DNA from: Dysgonamonadaceae bacterium
GTDB taxonomy: Bacteria; Bacteroidota; Bacteroidia; Bacteroidales; Azobacteroidaceae
Direction of reading: 5' to 3'
Length of the DNA: 7,768 nucleotides
NCBI GenBank assembly: GCA_031276105.1
Contig: JAISNS010000027.1
Location: 1 to 7,768 of the forward strand
The position numbers and the translations under genes are program-made. The notes below the pieces were generated by a model. That model was not told the origin of the DNA, ran no database searches, and was given only the letters and a program-made list of their open reading frames with translations. Shown here piece after piece: positions 1 through 5,692 of this stretch. Every line of letters starts with the position of its first letter. Position 1 is the first letter of the stretch.

Positions 1-554
1 GAACAGTCCCACAATAAATTGTAATCAGTCGGAAAGTGGACATTACTTTCGACGACAAAACTGTCGGTCTTGACAGACAAAGCTTCCGTCTCTTTTTTTT
101 TGAAAACTTTTTGCTGACCGAAACTGACAACCACTGCATTTATCTCGCGAAGGGTATCATCATCAAGCAAGGATACATTATCATAAATGGTTTGATAAGG
201 GACTTCTTCGAGGCCAAAGCTGTCTTCCAGTTCGATGCCCATCACTTGGCGAACCAGCTTATTGTAATTGGCTTGCGTATGTAACTCTCCGTAAATCAAT
301 TGCTTGGCTAACCTTATTTGTGCCAATACGAAGATTTCCCACAAAGCCATACCCGGACGACCGGTTGATGATTTACCCGCATTTATTTTTTTATCCAAGA
401 TGGTTAGAATTTGGTTACGATAATTTACATTTTTATACAACTCCAGCAAAGCCACGACGACGTCAATCATGGAGTCTCGTGAGTGTTTCGGAATGGGGGT
501 ATCTTCTATTAATTTACGCCCGATGACTTTTTGTGTTTCGAATCTTTCTCGCAT
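1..554 (-). CDS. DDE transposase, ISNCY-type, N-terminal 184 codons (cut by window edge)
   Basis: The reading frame is open from ATG at 554 down to the window edge with no stop, giving 184 full codons, so the gene continues outside. The start MRERFETQKVIGRKLIED, the segment KINAGKSSTGRPGMALWEIF (about residues 61-80) and the block KTDSFVVESNVHFPTD at residues 162-177 match what I know of ISNCY-group transposases, where the aspartate in the last block (D164) begins the DDE catalytic core. The rest of the catalytic domain is off the window, so intactness cannot be judged. Residues 152-154 are three AAA codons forming an A9 run just before the catalytic block, a slippage-prone site. Upstream of the start is A-rich without a clear Shine-Dalgarno, normal for Bacteroidota. 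The gene points away from secA. Family assignment is from recalled motifs, not a search. Confidence 0.75.
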   Translation of the reverse strand, partial: MRERFETQKVIGRKLIEDTPIPKHSRDSMIDVVVALLELYKNVNYRNQILTILDKKINAGKSSTGRPGMALWEIFVLAQIRLAKQLIYGELHTQANYNKLVRQVMGIELEDSFGLEEVPYQTIYDNVSLLDDDTLREINAVVVSFGQQKVFKKKETEALSVKTDSFVVESNVHFPTDYNLLWDC

Positions 555-612
555 ATTTTAATTTTTCTGATTATTGTGCTGAATCTATGACAGGCTCGCT
601 CATTTAAGACCC

Positions 613-620
613 TAAAGATA
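613..620 (-). promoter_or_regulatory. Possible -7 element of the transposase promoter
   Basis: On the minus strand 620-613 reads TATCTTTA, one base away from the Bacteroidota -7 consensus TAnnTTTG. It lies 58 bp ahead of the transposase ATG at 554. No clear -33 TTTG partner is visible. The two better promoters in this window both use TATCTTTG, which makes the near match suggestive but weak. Confidence 0.3.
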
Positions 621-677
621 AGCATTTTATTTGATATGACAAAATAAATCTAACTGTTTTTCAACCCCTGTTTATAT

Positions 678-708
678 AATTAATCGACCGATAATTAAAT
701 GATTAATT
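678..708. repeat. 8-bp perfect inverted repeat at the junction of the two transposase remnants
   Basis: AATTAATC at 678-685 is the exact reverse complement of GATTAATT at 701-708, with a 15-bp AT-rich spacer. It sits between the presumed tip of the insertion sequence and the start of the open frame of the second transposase remnant. It could be a relic of a terminal repeat or target site, but in DNA this AT-rich it could also be chance. Confidence 0.35.
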
Positions 709-1278
709 CTTTTCAGACAGACACTAGATAGTAAACTTCTTGTAGTCAATCGGGAATACAGTAAAATCGAATACAGAATAAAAAAATTGCGAGAAAAACT
801 GGCCTGTCGTAAAGCAAAACTTTACGATATTGAACAGAGTCCGATAGAAAAAAACATAAAGATACGCAAATCCACCCCTTACCGAATCCCCATTGCTCAA
901 ATGTCTCCGGAGAGCCGTTATTGCAAACTCAATCAGGAGAGTAAACACTTTCAAAATATAATCAAAATGATTTGTTATCGGGCTGAAACTGCTTTGGCCA
1001 ATCAACTCGCTCCCTTTTATGCCCGTTCGGACGACGATATCAGATCCCTAATTAAAGCGCTGATATATCAGACGATCGACCTATTCCCCGATTATGAACG
1101 AAAGGAATTAAGGGTGACACTCTATCCGTTGGCCACGCAAAGAGACAACAGAGCTATTGCCGAGATAATTGACAGAATTAACGATACTAATACAATAATA
1201 TCCCGGTACAAATTTAATGATGAAGTTCAAAATCACGACAGCCTGATTTGTGCCACGTCAGGAGTTCTGACTATGTAA
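703..1278 (+). pseudogene. C-terminal remnant of a large putative transposase
   Basis: The frame is open from 703 (after a TGA at 700-702) to TAA at 1276-1278, about 191 codons, with no ATG near its beginning; the first plausible start is TTG at 787. It reads as the tail of the long 'putative transposase' family found in Bacteroidota, Chlorobi and Planctomycetes. Recognisable parts are a Lys/Arg-rich coiled-coil-like stretch (EYSKIEYRIKKLREKL), then TPYRIPIAQMSPESRYCKL, then IIKMICYRAETALANQLAPF, then SLIKALIYQTIDLFPDYE followed by LRVTLYPLATQRDNRAIAEI. Family members usually have several hundred more N-terminal residues, including the catalytic core; these are absent, and the DNA before 703 is stop-rich in this orientation. 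I infer a decayed fragment, truncated by the neighbouring insertion sequence or by deletion. The last 15-20 codons diverge from the family's usual ending and may be read-through into flanking DNA. The family call is from memory of the motif pattern. Confidence 0.65.
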
Positions 1279-1387
1279 ATATTCGACTATTTTTTTTAGG
1301 GCGAAGCTAATAGCCTTATTCTGAACATCAAAAAAAAGATTTAGACATTATTTTCACGTATAATATCAGTGCTATTATAAAATTTTA

Positions 1388-1395
1388 TATCTTTG
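1388..1395 (+). promoter_or_regulatory. secA promoter, -7 element TATCTTTG
   Basis: TATCTTTG matches the Bacteroidota primary-sigma -7 consensus TAnnTTTG exactly and is preceded by AT-rich DNA. A TTTG-type -33 element is not obvious at the expected distance. Transcription would begin near 1400-1405, leaving a leader of about 65-70 nt before the secA ATG. The response regulator in this window has an identical octamer ahead of it, which supports both calls. Confidence 0.65.
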
Positions 1396-1420
1396 CCGTC
1401 TAATTTATTTATCTAAATAA

Positions 1421-1435
1421 TGTCGGCAAACGACA
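1421..1435 (+). other. Small hairpin in the secA leader
   Basis: TGTCG (1421-1425) and CGACA (1431-1435) form a perfect 5-bp stem around the loop GCAAA. It would be in the 5' untranslated part of the secA transcript if the promoter call is right. The stem is short and no known regulatory element is recognised, so any function is speculative. Confidence 0.3.
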
Positions 1436-1469
1436 ACGGCAACTCTCAATACAGCATAATTTAAAAAAT

Positions 1470-4400
1470 ATGAGCTTTAATGATATTTTATCGCGATTGT
1501 TCGGAAACAAATCGCAACGGGATTTACGGGAAATAGACCCTTATGTAAAGAAAATTCACGCGGTTTATCCCGAAATAGAACAACTGACGCACGACGAATT
1601 GCGCGAAAAAACGCAAAGCATCATGCAACGCATACAGGAGGCAGTCGCTCCGGAAAAAACTAAAATCGCCGAACTGAAAGCGAGCATCGAAGCGCTTGAA
1701 CTGGAAGAGCGCGAAAAGGTATGGGCGGAAATCGACAGGATAGAAAAAGAAATAGGCATACAGCAGGAAAAAGTCTTGGACGAAGTCCTGCCCGAAGTCT
1801 TTTCGATTGTCAAAGACACAGCCCGCCGGTTCAAAGAAAACGAACAAATCGTGGTAACAGCTACCGATTTCGACCGGAAACTGGCCGTTTCCCACGATTT
1901 TGTATCCATCCGGGACGATAAAGCCGTTTACCGGAACCAATGGATGGCCGGCGGAAATGAAATAACTTGGGACATGGTACATTACGACGTCCAATTATTT
2001 GGCGGGGTAGTGCTGCACAACCCCAGCCCCAAAAAATACGAAAAAGATTCCGACGACATCAAACTCAGCAAACGAGTGCGCGGATACATCGCCGAAATGG
2101 CAACCGGCGAAGGAAAAACGTTGGTCGCCACGCTTCCCGTTTTCCTGAATGCGTTGACCCACAGGGGCGTCCATGTAGTAACGGTGAACGATTACTTGGC
2201 AAAACGCGACTCGGAATGGATGGGACCCCTCTATATGTTTCACGGATTATCGGTCGATTGTATCGACCGGCATCAACCCAATTCCGACGGCCGCCGCAAA
2301 GCCTACGAAGCGGATATCACATTCGGTACCAATAACGAATTTGGTTTCGATTATCTGCGCGATAATATGGCGATCAATCCGAAAGATTTGGTTCAACGCG
2401 AACACAATTACGCCATTGTCGATGAGGTGGACTCCGTCTTGATCGACGACGCCCGTACGCCGCTGATCATTTCCGGCCCCGTGCCGAAAGGCGAAGACCA
2501 GTTGTACGAAGAATACCGCTCGCGGGTAGAAAATTTGGTGAACGTCCAAAAAAGCCTCACGAACAAACTGCTTTCGGAAGCCCGCCAAAAAATCAATTCG
2601 CAGAATCAGGACGACCAAAAAGAAGGTTTCATCCTTTTGTTCCGTTCTTACAAGGGAATGCCGAAAAACAAGGCGCTGATTAAATTCCTGAGCGAACCGG
2701 GCATCAAAGCCAACATGCTCAAAACGGAAGAATTTTATATGCAGCAGCAAAACCGGGAAATGCACATCATTACCGATCCGCTGTATTTCGTGATTGATGA
2801 GAAAAATAATTCCATCGAATTGACCGACAAGGGAATCGACCTCTTAACCGGAAATTCGGACGATCCGCAGTTTTTCGTCTTGCCCGACATCGGCATCCAA
2901 ATCGCCGAAATAGAACACGAAGGAGGCAGCGACGGAGAAAAACAAATCAAAAAAGACGAACTGCTTCAAAATTATGCCGTGAAATCCGAACGGGTACATA
3001 CCGTTAACCAACTGTTGAAAGCCTACTGTTTGTTCGAGAAAGACGACGAATACGTAGTTATCGACAATAAAGTGAAAATCGTGGACGAACAAACCGGTCG
3101 TATCATGGAAGGTCGCCGCTATTCCGACGGATTGCACCAGGCCATTGAAGCGAAAGAACGGGTGCAAATCGAAGCCGCTACGCAAACATTTGCCACCATT
3201 ACGCTGCAAAATTATTTCCGCATGTACCACAAACTGGCGGGTATGACCGGGACAGCCGAAACGGAAGCCGGCGAATTTTGGGACATCTACAAATTGGACG
3301 TTGTGGTTATTCCTACGAACCGCCGCATTATCCGTAACGATATGAACGACCGGATTTACAAAACCGCCCGTGAAAAATACGCCGCCGTCATCAACGAAAT
3401 TGTGGCTTTGCGCGAACAGGGACGACCGGTTTTGGTCGGCACCACTTCGGTCGAAATCTCCGAACTGCTAAGCCGTATGCTCACCATGCGCAAAATTCAG
3501 CATAACGTGTTGAATGCCAAATTGCATCAGAAAGAAGCCGAAATTGTGGCGCAAGCCGGTCAGAGCGGAACGGTAACGATTGCGACCAACATGGCCGGTC
3601 GTGGTACCGACATTAAACTCTCGCCCGCCGTGAAAGAAGCCGGAGGATTGGCCATTGTAGGCACAACGAGACACGATTCGCGCCGGGTAGACCGCCAGTT
3701 GCGGGGACGTTCCGGTCGTCAAGGCGACCCCGGTTCATCGGTATTTTTCGTGTCGCTCGAAGACGATTTGATGCGTCTGTTCGCTTCGGAACGAATCGCC
3801 GGCTTGATGGATCGCTTGGGTTTCAAGGAAGGAGAAGTATTGGAACACAGTATGTTGAATAAGTCGGTCGAACGCGCCCAAAAGAAAGTGGAAGAAAACA
3901 ATTTCGGTATCCGCAAACGCTTGCTGGAATACGACGATGTGATGAATTCCCAACGCGAAGTTATTTATACTCGCCGTCGCCATGCCTTGATGGGCGAACG
4001 TATCGGGCTGGACGTCCTGAACATGCTTTATGATACCTCTTCCGCTATTGCCGAGCAGTTTACCGAGTCGAACGATTACGAAGGTTTGAAATTTGAACTC
4101 TTCAAAATCCTGTCACTGGAAGCTCCTTTTCAGGAAAATGAATTTAGAAACATGAAAACGGATACGGTCACCGAACGGATCTTCAATGCAGCGTTGGACG
4201 GCTTCAAACGGAAAACCGACCGCATGTCGCAGGTGGCGCATCCGGTTATCAAAAAAGTATTTGAAGAACAGGGCGACCGGTACGAAAACATTGTTATCCC
4301 CATCACCGACGGAAAACGAATGTATAACATCAGTTGCAACCTGAAAGACGCTTATAATTCCGAATCAAAGGAAATTGTGAAATCGTTCGAGAAATCGATA

Positions 4401-4835
4401 CTCTTACATTCCATCGACGAATCGTGGAAAGAACATTTGCGGGAAATGGACGAGTTGCGTCATTCCGTACAAAATGCCAGCTACGAAAACAAAGATCCCT
4501 TATTGATTTACAAACTGGAATCGTTCGATCTTTTCAAAAAGATGGTCGACGAAATGAACCGCAAATCGGTATCAATTTTGATGCGGGGACAAATCCCTGT
4601 CCGCGAACCGGAACAGGTGCGCCAAGCTACGCAGGAACGGAAAACCGATTTCAGCAAATACCGGACGCAAAAAGACGAAATTGCCGAAAACCGCCGGATA
4701 CAGAGCGAAGTGGCCGGTCGCGATACCCGCGAACAAAAAAGAGAACCGATACGCACTGAAAAAACAGCAGGCAGGAACGATCCCTGTCCTTGCGGAAGCG
4801 GGAAAAAATACAAAAACTGTTGCGGAAGAGCATAA
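1470..4835 (+). CDS. secA: SecA, preprotein translocase motor ATPase
   Basis: SecA uses ATP hydrolysis to push unfolded preproteins through the SecYEG channel in the inner membrane. The 1,121-residue protein is complete. Visible landmarks: Walker A MATGEGKT at 210-217, followed by the [17 protein letters not shown] block; Walker B DEVD at 318-321, followed by [25 protein letters not shown] around 591-603; NMAGRGTDI at 707-715; the arginine-finger region [17 protein letters not shown] at 739-755; [11 protein letters not shown] from about residue 980; and a C-terminal zinc motif with C1106, C1108, C1117 and C1118 (CxC-x8-CC, the last ligand being Cys where E. coli has His). It is about 220 residues longer than E. 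coli SecA owing to a Lys/Glu-rich helical insertion near 56-105 and a larger one near 360-460 in the preprotein-binding region, both typical of Bacteroidota. The start [19 protein letters not shown] agrees with family N-termini. It has its own promoter and is followed tail to tail by a response regulator with no gap. Confidence 0.98.
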   Translation: MSFNDILSRLFGNKSQRDLREIDPYVKKIHAVYPEIEQLTHDELREKTQSIMQRIQEAVAPEKTKIAELKASIEALELEEREKVWAEIDRIEKEIGIQQEKVLDEVLPEVFSIVKDTARRFKENEQIVVTATDFDRKLAVSHDFVSIRDDKAVYRNQWMAGGNEITWDMVHYDVQLFGGVVLHNPSPKKYEKDSDDIKLSKRVRGYIAEMATGEGKTLVATLPVFLNALTHRGVHVVTVNDYLAKRDSEWMGPLYMFHGLSVDCIDRHQPNSDGRRKAYEADITFGTNNEFGFDYLRDNMAINPKDLVQREHNYAIVDEVDSVLIDDARTPLIISGPVPKGEDQLYEEYRSRVENLVNVQKSLTNKLLSEARQKINSQNQDDQKEGFILLFRSYKGMPKNKALIKFLSEPGIKANMLKTEEFYMQQQNREMHIITDPLYFVIDEKNNSIELTDKGIDLLTGNSDDPQFFVLPDIGIQIAEIEHEGGSDGEKQIKKDELLQNYAVKSERVHTVNQLLKAYCLFEKDDEYVVIDNKVKIVDEQTGRIMEGRRYSDGLHQAIEAKERVQIEAATQTFATITLQNYFRMYHKLAGMTGTAETEAGEFWDIYKLDVVVIPTNRRIIRNDMNDRIYKTAREKYAAVINEIVALREQGRPVLVGTTSVEISELLSRMLTMRKIQHNVLNAKLHQKEAEIVAQAGQSGTVTIATNMAGRGTDIKLSPAVKEAGGLAIVGTTRHDSRRVDRQLRGRSGRQGDPGSSVFFVSLEDDLMRLFASERIAGLMDRLGFKEGEVLEHSMLNKSVERAQKKVEENNFGIRKRLLEYDDVMNSQREVIYTRRRHALMGERIGLDVLNMLYDTSSAIAEQFTESNDYEGLKFELFKILSLEAPFQENEFRNMKTDTVTERIFNAALDGFKRKTDRMSQVAHPVIKKVFEEQGDRYENIVIPITDGKRMYNISCNLKDAYNSESKEIVKSFEKSILLHSIDESWKEHLREMDELRHSVQNASYENKDPLLIYKLESFDLFKKMVDEMNRKSVSILMRGQIPVREPEQVRQATQERKTDFSKYRTQKDEIAENRRIQSEVAGRDTREQKREPIRTEKTAGRNDPCPCGSGKKYKNCCGRA

Positions 4836-5507
4836 TTAGATGTAGTAATCCGATGCGTCAACAATACCCGCCCGCAAAGCGTACTTGGTAGCTTCGTGCA
4901 AGTTATTGACTTCTAACTTACGGAAAATATTTTTACGGTGAGTATTTACCGTATGAGTACTCAGGAAACGCTCTCCGGCTATTTCCTTTGTGCTTTTGCC
5001 TTGGGCAATTAAGCGTAATACTTCTTTTTCCGTATGAGTTAATCTTTTATCAATGTCGGAATCCGGTTGTTTTCTGGCCTGCAAGTGGTTTATTATTCGC
5101 TGACAAATAAACTGTTGCGAACGGGCGAGCGCGTGCAGGGCTAAAAGGATTTCTTCTTTCGTACAATCTTTCAAGATAATGCTGAAAGCATCTGCGTTCG
5201 TATCCGGATCGTTATAAATTTTTTTCAGGAATTCATCGGTCAATTCTTCCGAAAAAAGCAGGAAATGCGACTCGGGAAAACGGTTCTGGATGATAATCAA
5301 CTCTTCCGGCCGGGAAAAATCGAACAGGGCATAATCCAATACAACCAGAGAATCCGGTTTTTTTAGCAGTCCGTCGATTAAATCTTTTTTGTTCAATGCT
5401 TCCGAAAAACAAACCCATGGGTTGTAATCCTGAACATAAAAACGAATGCCGGCGGCTGTAATATGCTGATTGTCAGCTAATATAATGGAGCGTAAATAAT
5501 TCGTCAT
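4836..5507 (-). CDS. NarL/LuxR-family response regulator transcription factor
   Basis: A 223-residue, two-domain cytoplasmic regulator. The N-terminal receiver domain (about 1-125) has the expected phosphorylation residues: D12 in the acidic pocket (ADN instead of the usual double acidic pair), D58 as phosphoacceptor in VVLDYA, S86 in LLFS and K113 in ILKDC. The C-terminal LuxR-type helix-turn-helix (about 155-218) begins LTHTEKEVLRLIAQGKSTKE and has the recognition segment STHTVNTHRKNIFRKL. It should bind DNA as a dimer after phosphorylation by a histidine kinase, but no kinase is present here, so its partner and targets are unknown. I chose ATG at 5507 over the upstream ATG at 5564: the latter lies upstream of the promoter -7 box (5561-5554), so it would not be on the transcript, and the extra 19 residues do not belong to a receiver fold. 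The stop codon abuts the secA stop codon with no intervening bases. Confidence 0.93.
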   Translation of the reverse strand: MTNYLRSIILADNQHITAAGIRFYVQDYNPWVCFSEALNKKDLIDGLLKKPDSLVVLDYALFDFSRPEELIIIQNRFPESHFLLFSEELTDEFLKKIYNDPDTNADAFSIILKDCTKEEILLALHALARSQQFICQRIINHLQARKQPDSDIDKRLTHTEKEVLRLIAQGKSTKEIAGERFLSTHTVNTHRKNIFRKLEVNNLHEATKYALRAGIVDASDYYI

Positions 5508-5553
5508 TATTAAATTGGGATATATAAACAACTTACTCCGTAAAAAAACACTG

Positions 5554-5561
5554 CAAAGATA
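5554..5561 (-). promoter_or_regulatory. Response regulator promoter, -7 element TATCTTTG
   Basis: The minus strand reads TATCTTTG at 5561-5554, an exact TAnnTTTG match and identical to the octamer ahead of secA. Transcription would start near 5547-5550, giving a leader of about 40 nt before ATG 5507. No convincing -33 TTTG is seen. The position decides the start codon of the downstream gene. Confidence 0.65.
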
Positions 5562-5589
5562 CATAAAATCACGGATATTTATACGAGTT

Positions 5590-5617
5590 ATGAATTATGA
5601 ATTATGAATTATGAATT
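5590..5617. repeat. Four perfect tandem copies of the heptamer ATGAATT
   Basis: Copies lie at 5590-5596, 5597-5603, 5604-5610 and 5611-5617, with no mismatches, and the two T bases before the first copy continue the phase. The array lies 29-56 bp upstream of the response regulator's -7 box, across the region where a -33 element and activator sites would be. On the other side it begins 8 bp from the long inverted repeat that follows the FISUMP gene. Heptamer tracts of this kind are seen in several bacterial genomes and can change length by slippage. Confidence 0.9.
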
Positions 5618-5624
5618 AACGAGA

Positions 5625-5671
5625 AATCGGGTAGTAAATGAGGGATGACTTTCCTCATTTACTACCCGATT
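5625..5671. terminator. 19-bp perfect inverted repeat downstream of the FISUMP gene (terminator-like hairpin)
   Basis: Bases 5625-5643 are the exact reverse complement of 5653-5671 (the outer arm begins AATCGGGTAGTAAATGAGG), leaving a 9-nt centre that can add a G-U and an A-U pair. The structure begins 21 bp after the stop codon of the minus-strand FISUMP gene, where a terminator is expected. Neither side is followed by a T-run, so it is not a classic intrinsic terminator. It may act as a 3' stabilising hairpin, a bidirectional terminator between this gene and the response regulator promoter, or a recombination-related cruciform. Confidence 0.6.
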
Positions 5672-5692
5672 GCAGATTTTACCGGCGGATTT

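Larger units (their letters stand above)
1..670 (-). mobile_element. Partial insertion sequence, ISNCY-like, running off the left edge
   Basis: The segment holds the 5' part of a DDE transposase gene plus about 115 bp of stop-rich, AT-rich non-coding DNA before its start codon, as expected for the left end of an insertion sequence. The outer boundary is not certain. Reading the minus strand, a plausible tip begins with CAGGGGTTGAAAAACAG at 670-654, because outside it the sequence changes to a different AT-rich stretch and then to a remnant of an unrelated transposase. The opposite end, and therefore the terminal inverted repeats and target duplication, lies outside the window, so the boundary is a guess. 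The transposase identification is much firmer than the end point. Confidence 0.45.
1279..1469 (+). other. Intergenic region and leader upstream of secA
   Basis: These 191 bp contain no coding frame that I can support. A T8 run (near 1291) and an A8 run (near 1330) flank a short GC-richer stretch, which might be debris from the adjacent transposase. The second half carries the secA promoter (-7 element at 1388-1395) and an AT-rich leader ending in TTTAAAAAAT directly before the ATG, the A-rich start context usual in Bacteroidota. I see no riboswitch or SecM-like leader peptide. Confidence 0.6.

Noticed and set aside
36..526. Two plus-strand open frames (36-284 and 320-526)
   Set aside because: They lie antisense to the transposase frame, which has clear family motifs; these have none.
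724..1005. 93-codon minus-strand frame opposite the second transposase remnant
   Set aside because: The plus-strand frame carries the recognised transposase tail motifs; the opposite frame is Phe/Tyr-rich and unrecognisable.
1395..1440. Extended secA leader structure pairing GCCGT (1395-1399) with ACGGC (1436-1440)
   Set aside because: The left arm overlaps the -7 promoter element and so would not be on the transcript; only the inner 5-bp hairpin is kept, at low confidence.
1524..4864. Many minus-strand and alternate-frame open frames across secA
   Set aside because: All overlap the unmistakable SecA coding frame and show no protein-like motifs; they arise from its codon usage.
5625..5671. 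Integron attC site
   Set aside because: The arms pair perfectly without the R/L box core sites (GTTRRRY) or the extrahelical bases of attC sites, and there is no integrase in view.
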